63,080 bases of DNA from JBOHUC01 sp050733935 (GTDB lineage Bacteria; Eisenbacteria; RBG-16-71-46; DASYSL01), in the NCBI GenBank assembly GCA_050733935.1, contig JBOHUC010000037.1:1-63080 (forward strand), in the 5' to 3' direction. Of the stretch, positions 52,674 to 60,477 are shown one piece after another; positions within the stretch are counted from its first letter, which is position 1; every line of letters starts with the position of its first letter. The notes beneath the pieces were generated by a model. That model was not told the DNA's origin and made no database searches. It saw only the letters and a list, made by a program, of their open reading frames with translations. Made by a program: the position numbers and the translations under genes.

Positions 52674-52913
52674 ATGGCAGCGACACGCGTCACGGTGATG
52701 AACAACGGCTCGCTCCGGATCGAGGGCGAGTTCGAGATCGTGGACCAGGACGGGAAGGCGTTCGGCCTCGCGGGGCGGAATCGCGTCTCGCTCTGCCGCT
52801 GCGGTCAGTCGAGCAACAAGCCGTTCTGCGATGGAACGCACAAGACCTGCGGGTTCGAGTCGACGCTCCTCGCGTTCGATCTGCCGCCCCCGGCGCCGAA
52901 GCCAGTGAGCTGA
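52674..52913 (+). CDS. CDGSH iron-sulfur domain protein
   Basis: 79 residues; ATG with GGGAG upstream. The Fe-S motif is complete: C41, C43, C52 and H56 in CRCGQSSNKPFCDGTH, the C-X-C-X2-S-X3-P-X-C-D-G-T-H pattern that binds a 2Fe-2S cluster. The short N-terminal strand block (LRIEGEFEIVDQDGK) is typical of the stand-alone bacterial members. It probably carries electrons or a cluster in the cytoplasm. Confidence 0.95.
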   Translation: MAATRVTVMNNGSLRIEGEFEIVDQDGKAFGLAGRNRVSLCRCGQSSNKPFCDGTHKTCGFESTLLAFDLPPPAPKPVS

Positions 52914-52937
52914 CGAGGACTCATCTGAAACGCAATA

Positions 52938-52968
52938 GGGCCCGGCACCCGCCGGGCCCTTCGCGTTT
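52938..52968. terminator. bidirectional GC-rich terminator between convergent genes
   Basis: GGGCCCGGC (52938-52946) pairs with GCCGGGCCC (52951-52959) over 9 bases with a 4-base loop, then TTCGCGTTTT. It sits 25 bases after the CDGSH stop and 47 bases before the end of the leftward sulfatase gene. On the plus strand the trailing T-rich sequence fits rho-independent termination. Confidence 0.72.
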
Positions 52969-53005
52969 TCGGTCGTACGCCGCGCGTGATGTGCGCGCGA
53001 CTGCG

Positions 53006-55360
53006 CTACTGCCGCGCCATGATGACCCGCATTGCGGCCTCTTCGTCGTGGCTCAAATCACCGCTCAGATCCATCGTGATGCTGTGAAGCGTTCCTGTGA
53101 ACGCGAACGGCGGTGTGTAGTCCTGCGTGACTGGCGAGCCACCCGCGGCCCCGCACGAAATCCCGCCGCCCAGTCCGAGCGCGAGCGGCATCGTGAGCGG
53201 AACGTCGCCCTCCCCCACGAAGTCGTCGTCCACGAACAGCCGGACCTTGCCGGGAGCACCCTTGCCCTTCGGAACATCGGGCTTTCCGGTCAACTCGAAG
53301 TCGAGCCGGAGCTTGTGCTTGCCCTCCGGGACGGGCGAGGTCGACACGACATGTGACAGGGAAGCGGCAACGTAGTTGTAGGCGTAGTGGAGCTTTCCAC
53401 CTTTGACATAGAAGGCGTAGCCGCCGTCCACGCCACCGGCTGCAACGAGGATTCCCTCGGCGCCTCCCTTCGGGATCTCGACATCGGCCGAGATGCTGTG
53501 CTGCCGATTGATCACGTTTGCAGCCGCATTCGACGGCACCGGTTGCGTCCCCGGGTAGTACGTATAGACCTTTCGATTCGCCACCAGCTGCGGGCGGGGT
53601 TCCGCCAGTCGGAGCGTTCCGCGCGCGTCGATCGGAAGCACCTCATACTTCCCGGCTTCGACGTACCACTGGCCGATCATTTCGATCAGCTTCGGGCGGT
53701 TCTGGTCCGCCAGGTTGTGGTTTTCGGCAAAGTCCTTCTCGACCTGGTACAGCTCCCAGGACTTTGCGTCGAGCTCGGTAAGCATTTTCGCGTCGATCGG
53801 AGCGCCAAAGCCCTTGCCCGACTCCGTGAACGACGTGCCCGGCCAGGGACAAACGGCGCGCCAGCCGTCGTGGTAGAGCGAACGGTGGCCGAACATCTCG
53901 AAGTACTGGGTGAGGTGCTTCGAGGGGGCCTTCGCATCGTTCAGGACATGGGCAAAGCTGTGTCCCTGGATCGGGGACTGAGTCACTCCCTTGATCGCCG
54001 CGGGCGCTTCGATGCCGAGCGCTTCGAGCACCGTGGGCACCATGTCGATCGCGTGCGCGTACTGGGTGCGGATCTCGCCCTTCGCCTTGATGCCCTTCGG
54101 CCAGTGCATGATGAACGGATCGCTGATGCCGCCGCGATACGTCTCGCGCTTCCAGCGCCGGAACGGGGTGTTGCCGGCGAACGTCCAGCCCCACGCGTAG
54201 TGGTTGAAGTATTTCGGGCCGCCGATGTCGTCGATCGCCGCGAGATTCTGCTTCAGGTCATCCGGAACGTTGTTGAAGAACTTGTTCTCGTTGACCGAGC
54301 CGGTGGGGCCGCCCTCGGCGCTCGCGCCGTTGTCCGAGATGAACATGATGAGCGTGTTGTCCCACTCGCCGATGCTCTTCAGGAACTCGAACAGCCGCCC
54401 ATAGTGGTGATCGGCGTGTTCGAGGAATCCGGCGAACACCTCCATCATGCGCGCGTAGAGCCGCTTCTCGTCCGGCGAGCAATCCTTCCACGGCTTGACG
54501 TCGGGATCATGACGCGACAGCTCGGCATCCTGCGGGATGATTCCGAGCTCCTTCTGCCGTGCGAAGACCTTCTCGCGATACGCGTCCCATCCGTCGTCGA
54601 ACTGGCCCTTGTACTTGTCCGCCCATTCCTTCGGAACGTGGTGCGGCGCGTGCATGGCACCCGGGCAGAAGTACATGAAGAACGGCTTGTCCGGCGCGAT
54701 CTGCTTCGAGTCGGCGATGAACGAGATCGCCTTGTCGACCAGGTCCTCGGTCAGGTGGTAGCCCTGCTCCGGGGTCTTCTCGGGCTCGACCCGGTGATTG
54801 TCCCAAACGAGTTCCGGGTAGTACTGATGCGTGTCGCCTCCGAGAAAGCCGTAGTAACGCTCGAACCCGCGGCCGAGAGGCCAGCGATCGTAAGGACCCG
54901 CTGCGCTCGTCTGCTCGCTCGGCGTCAGGTGCCACTTGCCGAGCGCGTAAGTGTTGTAACCCTGCGCGAGGAGAATCTCCGAAAGGAACCCGTTCTCGAA
55001 CGGAATGTAGCCGTTGCCGCCCGGATAGCCCGTGGATCCCTCGGTGATGCACGACATCGCGTTCGAGTGATGGTTGCGTCCGGTCAGGATGCACGAGCGC
55101 GTGGGAGAGCAGAGCGCGGTCGTGTGCATGTTCTGGAACCGGAGGCCGTCCGCCGCGAGCTTATCGAGGTTCGGCGTCCGGATGGGGCTTCCGTAGCAGC
55201 CGAGCTGGCCGTAGCCCGTGTCGTCCTGGACGAGGAACAGCACGTTGGGCGCGCCCTGCTTCGAGCGCAAGGGCTCGGGCCAGGCCGGCGTCGAAACGTC
55301 GAACGTTCTTCCGATGACGCCCGGGAAGGCTGAACCCGGGCGATATTCCGTGAGACCCAT
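53006..55360 (-). CDS. arylsulfatase (type I sulfatase), cytosolic
   Basis: 784 residues; ATG with GGAG upstream. The formylglycine motif is CSPTRS (C84), with LVQDDTGYGQLGCYG for the N-terminal metal site and ALGKWHL for the active-site lysine and histidine. Large C-terminal beta domain (about 600-784). No signal peptide is present, so unlike most sulfatases it should stay in the cytoplasm unless exported by another route. It needs a formylglycine-generating enzyme, which is not in the window. Two membrane protein genes lie just upstream on the same strand. Confidence 0.95.
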   Translation of the reverse strand: MGLTEYRPGSAFPGVIGRTFDVSTPAWPEPLRSKQGAPNVLFLVQDDTGYGQLGCYGSPIRTPNLDKLAADGLRFQNMHTTALCSPTRSCILTGRNHHSNAMSCITEGSTGYPGGNGYIPFENGFLSEILLAQGYNTYALGKWHLTPSEQTSAAGPYDRWPLGRGFERYYGFLGGDTHQYYPELVWDNHRVEPEKTPEQGYHLTEDLVDKAISFIADSKQIAPDKPFFMYFCPGAMHAPHHVPKEWADKYKGQFDDGWDAYREKVFARQKELGIIPQDAELSRHDPDVKPWKDCSPDEKRLYARMMEVFAGFLEHADHHYGRLFEFLKSIGEWDNTLIMFISDNGASAEGGPTGSVNENKFFNNVPDDLKQNLAAIDDIGGPKYFNHYAWGWTFAGNTPFRRWKRETYRGGISDPFIMHWPKGIKAKGEIRTQYAHAIDMVPTVLEALGIEAPAAIKGVTQSPIQGHSFAHVLNDAKAPSKHLTQYFEMFGHRSLYHDGWRAVCPWPGTSFTESGKGFGAPIDAKMLTELDAKSWELYQVEKDFAENHNLADQNRPKLIEMIGQWYVEAGKYEVLPIDARGTLRLAEPRPQLVANRKVYTYYPGTQPVPSNAAANVINRQHSISADVEIPKGGAEGILVAAGGVDGGYAFYVKGGKLHYAYNYVAASLSHVVSTSPVPEGKHKLRLDFELTGKPDVPKGKGAPGKVRLFVDDDFVGEGDVPLTMPLALGLGGGISCGAAGGSPVTQDYTPPFAFTGTLHSITMDLSGDLSHDEEAAMRVIMARQ

Positions 55361-55408
55361 GGCGGCTCCTCTCTTTCGTTGCGTTGTTACTTTGTGCTGC
55401 GGTGAAAG

Positions 55409-55783
55409 CTATTGCCGGAAAATGACGGCGGCGAGTCCGAGGATCCCGAGCAGGGAGACGAGCGCCCCCACGAGTGTCGCCTCGGACCAGGGGATCTTGA
55501 CCCCGGTCGCGCGCAGGACCCTGAGCTCGCCTCTGTGACGGACCATGGCGATGAGGATCGCCACGAGTCCCGTGAAGATCATCGCGAACCCGTACGTACG
55601 CGGCCCGAGCGGACCCTCATGGGCCGCCGACCCGTGCATGCTGATGTCGAAGAACTTGTAGATGCTGAAGCCGAACGAGATGAGCGACGTGCCCGTACGA
55701 ATCCACGCCATCATCGTCCGTTCGTGTGCGAGGCGCGTGCGCTCGAGCGCGAGCTCGTTGCTCGACGGCAGGCTCTCGGTCAT
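55409..55783 (-). CDS. DUF202/YidH family membrane protein
   Basis: 124 residues. It begins with the typical NELALERTRLAHERTMMAWIRTG block and then three helices (about 28-48, 64-82 and 104-122). DUF202 proteins (YidG/YidH) are inner-membrane proteins of unknown function. It lies 4 bases from the next gene upstream and 48 bases from the sulfatase, so the three form a probable operon. Confidence 0.9.
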   Translation of the reverse strand: MTESLPSSNELALERTRLAHERTMMAWIRTGTSLISFGFSIYKFFDISMHGSAAHEGPLGPRTYGFAMIFTGLVAILIAMVRHRGELRVLRATGVKIPWSEATLVGALVSLLGILGLAAVIFRQ

Positions 55784-55787
55784 GGCC

Positions 55788-56183
55788 TCACTTCCCTCCC
55801 ATGAACATCCGCGCGATGCGGTTCACCGGGCCGCGGAGCAGCACGTAAGGAACGAGTGCGAGCACGGCCGCGACGAGGACGGCCCCGATCGGATGGAACT
55901 CTTTGAACTTGTAGATCACGGCCTGGTAGACGAGATCGAGGACGAGCGCGATGAAGAACACCTTCCCGATTGACTTCCACGCATTCCGAAGGAATTCACC
56001 GCGCTGATCGGCCTTCGTGAGCGTGCCCCAGAGCCAGGCCGCGCGCCCGGCCTTTGCGTCCTTGATCCCATCGCGGGCCGCGAAGATCGTCGCCATGAGG
56101 GGCTGGAGGATCATGCGGAAGTGCATCGGGCCCTCGACGCGCGCGGCAAAGCCCTCCGCGATGCGGCTCAGGAGATCGTCCAT
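55788..56183 (-). CDS. membrane protein of unknown function next to DUF202
   Basis: 131 residues; ATG with CAGGGAGG upstream. The N-terminal half is polar with LLSRIAEGFAARVEGPMHF and ILQPLMATIFAARDGIKDA (an uncharacterised conserved block). Two helices follow (about 70-90, 98-118). It overlaps no neighbour but sits 4 bases before the DUF202 start, implying co-expression. I do not recognise a named family. Its promoter region contains the large GTAC dyad. Confidence 0.75.
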   Translation of the reverse strand: MDDLLSRIAEGFAARVEGPMHFRMILQPLMATIFAARDGIKDAKAGRAAWLWGTLTKADQRGEFLRNAWKSIGKVFFIALVLDLVYQAVIYKFKEFHPIGAVLVAAVLALVPYVLLRGPVNRIARMFMGGK

Positions 56184-56280
56184 CTGCGGGGTGGCCTCCC
56201 TGCAATCGTGGGACCGGATGTAGGGGCGTGAAGGGAACGGGTCGTCTTGCGCCAGCGGTCGGCTTGCAGCCCGGACAGAC

Positions 56281-56319
56281 TACGGAAAGGATTTACCGGA
56301 AACAAGTCAGATTTCCGTA
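56281..56319. repeat. 8-bp inverted repeat (TACGGAAA/TTTCCGTA)
   Basis: TACGGAAA at 56281-56288 and TTTCCGTA at 56312-56319 are exact complements 23 bases apart. They lie about 100 bases upstream of the leftward membrane protein gene. An operator or a leader hairpin are both possible. Confidence 0.45.
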
Positions 56320-56326
56320 CAGCGGG

Positions 56327-56346
56327 AACCTGCCGCGAGGCAGGTT
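56327..56346. repeat. 8-bp tight hairpin (AACCTGCC-GCGA-GGCAGGTT)
   Basis: A perfect 8-base stem with a GCGA tetraloop, immediately next to the TACGGAAA repeat. No T run follows on either strand, so it is more likely a leader structure than a terminator. Confidence 0.5.
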
Positions 56347-56386
56347 GAGCAGGGGCTTCGTCGGGCAGAGTCCCCCTACCTCCGCA

Positions 56387-56522
56387 TGTAAAGCCCGGGG
56401 GGGCGAGTGTCCCGCAGGAGGTTGTACGTTTTGTACGCGCGCGTACGACGCGGCCCCTTCGTACGTCCGCGTACAAATTGTACAAGCTCTCGGGAGAGAC
56501 CAGGTCGGGCGCGGGCTTTACA
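56387..56522. repeat. 136-base symmetric dyad with six GTAC boxes
   Basis: TGTAAAGCCCG at 56387-56397 is the exact reverse complement of CGGGCTTTACA at 56512-56522. Inside are six GTAC boxes starting at 56424, 56433, 56443, 56461, 56471 and 56480, spaced 9, 10, 18, 10 and 9, symmetric about 56453.5. The inner arms read TTGTAC..TTTGTACGCG..CGTACGA toward the centre from both sides with a few mismatches. A GAGTGTCCC direct repeat (56405, 56524) flanks or overlaps the ends. It could be a multi-site operator or a MITE-like element. Confidence 0.6.
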
Positions 56523-56545
56523 AGAGTGTCCCCGACCCGGCGCGC

Positions 56546-57601
56546 CTATCCGCGCGAGATCCCGGGAAGCGTGAGCGGAGGCGCATCGTCGCGCGAGCCG
56601 CCGGACGAGTCCGCGCCTTCGAGTCCGGTCTTGAGCGCATCGCTCTTCCGGGCCCACACGATCCAAAGGGCTGTGATCGCGATCCAGAGCGCGAGGCCCC
56701 CGGGAATCCACATGATGAGGCCCCCGAACTGCTGGTCGGCGAGCGGAGTGAGGCCCCACACGCGCGGCGCCGTCTGGTACCACGGATAGAGCACGCGGTC
56801 GGAGAGCGTGATGATCGCGGCCAGGATCTGCATCGGCACGCCGAGCAGGAAGAGGTACAGCATCGCGGCCGGCTCCTTGATCTTTCCCGCTTCCGGCACG
56901 CGGCAGCACACGCACCACCACGACATGACGGCGGTGACCATGAACATGAGGTGACAGGCAATGTGGATGTCGTGGTTTCGCATCATGAGGTCGTAGAACG
57001 GAATCGTGTGCCAGAGCGCGAGGCAGGCTGTGAAGATGCCGCCTCCCACGAGCGGGCTCCCCCAGAAGCGCGCGACACGACCGAGGCCCGTCTCCACGAC
57101 GAGGCCGCGCACGAGCCAGGCCGGTAGCCCCAGGATGAAGAGCGGCGCCCAGATCTCGGTCAGCATCAGGTGCTGCACCATGTGGATACTGAACAGGTAG
57201 TAGTCCGAAAGATCGTGGATCGGTCCGTTGAGGGCCACGAGCATGATCCCGAGCCCGCCGAAAAACGTGATCGCGTGTCCGACAGGAAACCTGGGCGCCC
57301 AGCCCTTCCGCTTTCGAAGCGGCCCGACCGCCCACAAATAGAGCACCGCGAGCGCGAGCGCGCCGATCAAAACGCTGTTGTGGTTCTCCCAGACGGCAGG
57401 ATTGAACGGCGGAAGCTCGGGGGCCTGTGTCTTCGTGCCCGGAATCCACGACCAATCCCATGTTCCGGGCGCGGGCGGGCCGTGCGACGGACCGGTGGAG
57501 CCGGGAGCGGAAGGACCGGGAGAGGGTGAACCGGGCCCGCCAGGCGGGCCGGGCGAAGACGGGGGTTTCGGGGACGGCGGATCGTGAACGAAGAAACTCA
57601 G
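56546..57601 (-). CDS. CtaG/caa3-type cytochrome oxidase assembly protein
   Basis: 351 residues if the CTG at 57601 is the start; it overlaps the Cox4 stop as CTGA, the same four-base coupling used by other operon partners here, and no ATG, GTG or good TTG is near. The first 45 residues are Pro/Gly/Ser-rich. Then come about seven helices with NGPIHDLSDYYLFSIHMVQH, IWAPLFILGLPAWL, ACLALWHTIPFYDLMM and ADQQFGGLIMWIPGGLAL, the caa3_CtaG pattern with conserved histidines. It probably delivers copper to the oxidase. Confidence 0.85.
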   Translation of the reverse strand: MSFFVHDPPSPKPPSSPGPPGGPGSPSPGPSAPGSTGPSHGPPAPGTWDWSWIPGTKTQAPELPPFNPAVWENHNSVLIGALALAVLYLWAVGPLRKRKGWAPRFPVGHAITFFGGLGIMLVALNGPIHDLSDYYLFSIHMVQHLMLTEIWAPLFILGLPAWLVRGLVVETGLGRVARFWGSPLVGGGIFTACLALWHTIPFYDLMMRNHDIHIACHLMFMVTAVMSWWCVCCRVPEAGKIKEPAAMLYLFLLGVPMQILAAIITLSDRVLYPWYQTAPRVWGLTPLADQQFGGLIMWIPGGLALWIAITALWIVWARKSDALKTGLEGADSSGGSRDDAPPLTLPGISRG

Positions 57602-57966
57602 TGCGACCCGCCCCCTTTGAGCACGCCGAACAGCGCCATGAGCGCGAGAATGATCGCGGCGGCAAAGACCATCGGCACGACGAAGACCCACGAATAGAGC
57701 GGCGGATCGAACTTGAGGTGCATGTAGAACATCGCGACGAGCGCGAACTTGACCGCCGAGAGCGACAGGAGCACCGGCACGAGCACGGGCTTGAGCGACG
57801 GGATGTAGAAGACGGCGACTTCGATCACCGTGATCACGGTGAGGACGATCGCGATCCCCAGGTACTTCTTCGCCGTCGGATGCGCGTGCTGGGCTTCGTG
57901 CCCGCCGTGCCCGCCATGGCCGGGCTCGTGGCCCCCGTGTCCCGCGTGTGCGACGTGCTCGCTCAT
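57598..57966 (-). CDS. cytochrome c oxidase subunit IV (prokaryotic type)
   Basis: 122 residues, ATG start, three helices (about 36-54, 62-82 and 92-115) with MFYMHLKFDPPLYSWVFV, the signature of prokaryotic COX4. The N terminus is strongly histidine-rich: nine histidines in the first 29 residues, spaced as GHGGHEPGHGGHGGHEAQHAH in outline. This may bind copper or nickel. It starts 10 bases after CoxC. Its stop overlaps the likely CtaG start. Confidence 0.9.
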   Translation of the reverse strand: MSEHVAHAGHGGHEPGHGGHGGHEAQHAHPTAKKYLGIAIVLTVITVIEVAVFYIPSLKPVLVPVLLSLSAVKFALVAMFYMHLKFDPPLYSWVFVVPMVFAAAIILALMALFGVLKGGGSH

Positions 57967-57976
57967 GCCCGCGCTC

Positions 57977-58624
57977 CTACTGAATCAGGTAGATCAGGGT
58001 AAAGATCGCGATCCAGACGACGTCCACGAAGTGCCAGTACAGGCCGCAGATCTCGACGTCGAGGTCGTTCGCCGGTCCGATGCGTCCGGTGAACGTGAGG
58101 AAGAACAGAGTCCAGAGCCAGATCACGCCCACGCTCACGTGCGTGCCGTGGAATCCCGTGAGCACGTAGAACGTGCAGGCGAACAGGTTCGTCGTGAGCG
58201 CGAGCCCCTCGTGATAGAAGTGCGAGAACTCGTAGATCTGAAATCCCACGAAGCCCATGCCGAGCGACGCGGTCGCGGCGAGCCAGATCCGGGCCTGCGT
58301 CATGTTCCGGCGCTGGATGCCGGCGAGAGCGAGCACCATCGTGAGCGAGCTCATGAGGAGCACGAACGCGCTCACCGAGGTGAGCGGGATGTTGAGAATC
58401 TCGTGCGGCGTGGGGCCGACCTTGTCCTTCCCGCGATAGACGAGATAGGTCGCGATCAAGGAGCCGAAGAACATGCACTCCGAGCCCAGGAACGTCCAGA
58501 ACAGGATCTTCCGGCTGTTCTGACCGGTGCTCGTGTAGTGATGATCGTCGTGCGCGATCGCGCCTCCTCCGGCCGCGGGATGCGCGGCGCTCGCGGCACC
58601 TGCGGCGCTGACGGCGTCGGACAA
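57977..58624 (-). CDS. ctaE: cytochrome c oxidase subunit III
   Basis: 215 residues from a TTG at 58624 with AGGAG seven bases upstream. Five helices; KILFWTFLGSECMFFGSLIATY, FYVLTGFHGTHVSVGV and YWHFVDVVWIAIFTLIYL are typical of the five-helix form that goes with caa3 oxidases. It stabilises subunit I. The gap to subunit I is 16 bases. Confidence 0.95.
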   Translation of the reverse strand: MSDAVSAAGAASAAHPAAGGGAIAHDDHHYTSTGQNSRKILFWTFLGSECMFFGSLIATYLVYRGKDKVGPTPHEILNIPLTSVSAFVLLMSSLTMVLALAGIQRRNMTQARIWLAATASLGMGFVGFQIYEFSHFYHEGLALTTNLFACTFYVLTGFHGTHVSVGVIWLWTLFFLTFTGRIGPANDLDVEICGLYWHFVDVVWIAIFTLIYLIQ

Positions 58625-58640
58625 GGCGTTCTCCTCTCGA

Positions 58641-60461
58641 TCAGGCGGCGGGCTCGAGCGCCCAGCCGTAGAAGCTCACCACGAACAGCACGAAGCCCGG
58701 AATCCCGAGCCCGAAGCCGAAGATGATGCCCGACATCATGACGGTCATGCCGAGGGCCGTGAGCGCGGGCCAGAACGAGGGCCTCGGCATGTGGATGCCA
58801 CGGCCGTCAGTGCCGCCGACGTCGATCTTGTGTCCCTTCGGCCCTTCCTGGTGCCACAGCGCATCGAGACTCTTCACGGTCGGAAGCTTCGCGAAGTTGA
58901 ACACGGGCGGCGGCGAGGTCACGGTCGCCCACTCGAGGGTCGGACCATTCCACGGATTGTCGGCCGCGCGCTCGCCCTTCTTCCGGCTCCAGAACAGGTT
59001 GTGCACGAACACGAGGAGCGAGACGGCGAGCACGAGTGCCCCGATCGTCGAGAGCAGGTTGAAGACCTCGAAGCCGAGACCTGCCTGGTAGGTGTAGACG
59101 CGGCGCGGCATTCCGAGCAGGCCCGAGAAGTGCATCGGGAAGAACGTGAGGTTCATCCCGATCATCGTGAGCCAGAAGTGCCACTTGCCGAGCGTCTCGC
59201 TCATGTACCGTCCGAAGACCTTCGGGAACCAGTAGTAGACGCCCGCGAAGAGCCCAAACATCGTCCCGCCGAACAGCACGTAATGGATGTGCGCGACCAC
59301 GAAGTACGTGTCGTTCTGCTGGAGATCAGTCGGCGGCGAGCTGTGCATGATCCCCGAGAGCCCGCCGATGATGAACATGGCGATGAACCCGATCGCAAAC
59401 CACATGGGTGTCTTGAGGTTGATCGAGCCCTCCCACATGGTGCCGATCCAGTTGAAGATCTTCACGCCCGTGGGCACGGCGATGAGCATGGTCGCGAGCG
59501 CGAAGAACGAATCGGCGATCGGCCCGAGGCCGACCGTGAACATGTGATGGCTCCACACGCCCCAGCCCATGAATCCGATGAAGATCCCCGAGTACACGAC
59601 GAACGCGTAGCCGAAGAGCGGCTTGCCCGAGAACGTGGGCAGCACCTCGGAGATCACGCCCATCGCGGGCAGGAACAGGATGTAGACCTCGGGGTCGCCG
59701 AACACCCAGAACAGGTGCTGCCACAGCACCGGGTCACCGCCCATCGAGACGTTGAAGAAGTTGGTCCCCGCCCCGCGGTCGAACATGAGGAAGATGAGTG
59801 CGACCGTAATGACCGGGAACGCGAGGATGATGAGGAACGACGTCACGAGCGTCATCCACGTGAACACGGGCATCCGCATCAGGGACATGCCCGGGCAGCG
59901 CAGGTTGATGATGGTCGTGATGAAGTTGAACGCGCCGGCGAGCGAGGCCACGCCGAGCACCTGGAGGCCGATCGCCCAGAAGTCGATCGAATGCCCGGGC
60001 GAGTACGTCTTCGACGTGAGCGTCGCGTAGCCGTACCAGCCGCCGTCGGGAGCGCCCCCTAAGAAGAAGCTCAGGTTCATGAAGATGCCGCCGAACAGGA
60101 ATACCCAGTACGAGAACGCGTTGAGGCGCGGGAACGCGACGTCCCGGGCGCCGATCTGAAGCGGCACGACGTAATTGAAGAACGCCACTGAAAGCGGCAT
60201 GAGTGCCAAAAAGATCATGGTCGTGGCGTGCATCGTGAAGAGCGCGTTGAAGAACTGCGCGGAGACGAGCGTCTGGCCCGGCTGCGCGAGCTGGAGGCGA
60301 ATCACGAGCGCCTCGAGCCCGCCCAGGAGGAAGAAGAAGAGCGCGGTCGAGAAATAGAGGATCGCGATCCGCTTGTGATCCACGGTCGTGATCCACGACC
60401 AGAGCCCGGTCGCTTCGTGAGCCTGCGCGTGGCTCGGTGCGGCGGCGGCAGTGGTGGCCAT
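58641..60461 (-). CDS. ctaD: cytochrome c oxidase subunit I with an Asp in place of a CuB histidine
   Basis: 606 residues, ATG with AGAGGAG upstream, twelve-helix oxidase core. Heme a ligands H78 (FTMHATTM) and H393, heme a3 ligand H391 (VAHIHYVLFGG), and CuB ligands H305/H306 (SHHMFTVG) are in place, with the D-channel aspartate in IGARDVAFPRLN and the K-channel lysine in TGVKIFNW. But the usual GHPEVYI reads GDPEVYI: residue 256, codon GAC at 59694-59696, 49 residues before H305 exactly where the CuB histidine belongs. E258 and Y260 are intact. Either a real variant or a single-base error. Confidence 0.96.
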   Translation of the reverse strand: MATTAAAAPSHAQAHEATGLWSWITTVDHKRIAILYFSTALFFFLLGGLEALVIRLQLAQPGQTLVSAQFFNALFTMHATTMIFLALMPLSVAFFNYVVPLQIGARDVAFPRLNAFSYWVFLFGGIFMNLSFFLGGAPDGGWYGYATLTSKTYSPGHSIDFWAIGLQVLGVASLAGAFNFITTIINLRCPGMSLMRMPVFTWMTLVTSFLIILAFPVITVALIFLMFDRGAGTNFFNVSMGGDPVLWQHLFWVFGDPEVYILFLPAMGVISEVLPTFSGKPLFGYAFVVYSGIFIGFMGWGVWSHHMFTVGLGPIADSFFALATMLIAVPTGVKIFNWIGTMWEGSINLKTPMWFAIGFIAMFIIGGLSGIMHSSPPTDLQQNDTYFVVAHIHYVLFGGTMFGLFAGVYYWFPKVFGRYMSETLGKWHFWLTMIGMNLTFFPMHFSGLLGMPRRVYTYQAGLGFEVFNLLSTIGALVLAVSLLVFVHNLFWSRKKGERAADNPWNGPTLEWATVTSPPPVFNFAKLPTVKSLDALWHQEGPKGHKIDVGGTDGRGIHMPRPSFWPALTALGMTVMMSGIIFGFGLGIPGFVLFVVSFYGWALEPAA

Positions 60462-60477
60462 GCTCTGCTCCTCTGTC

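Larger units (their letters stand above)
56184..56545. other. 362-base gap holding stacked inverted repeats
   Basis: This gap lies between the end of CtaG (leftward) and the start of the leftward membrane protein gene. It carries three separate inverted repeats (entered individually) and no credible gene; an open frame of 105 codons on the minus strand (56168-56485) has no ribosome site and no protein-like sequence. It is probably the promoter and leader of the sulfatase/DUF202 operon, plus the end of the oxidase operon. Confidence 0.55.

Noticed and set aside
48264..52841. 1525-codon frame continuing the LVIVD gene backwards through the DUF885 gene
   Set aside because: Only the first half is protein-like. 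The part beyond 50570 is antisense to a conserved peptidase, and a good ribosome site marks the GTG at 50570.
56168..56485. 105-codon frame in the GTAC-dyad gap
   Set aside because: No ribosome site, odd composition and overlap with inverted repeats; treated as non-coding.
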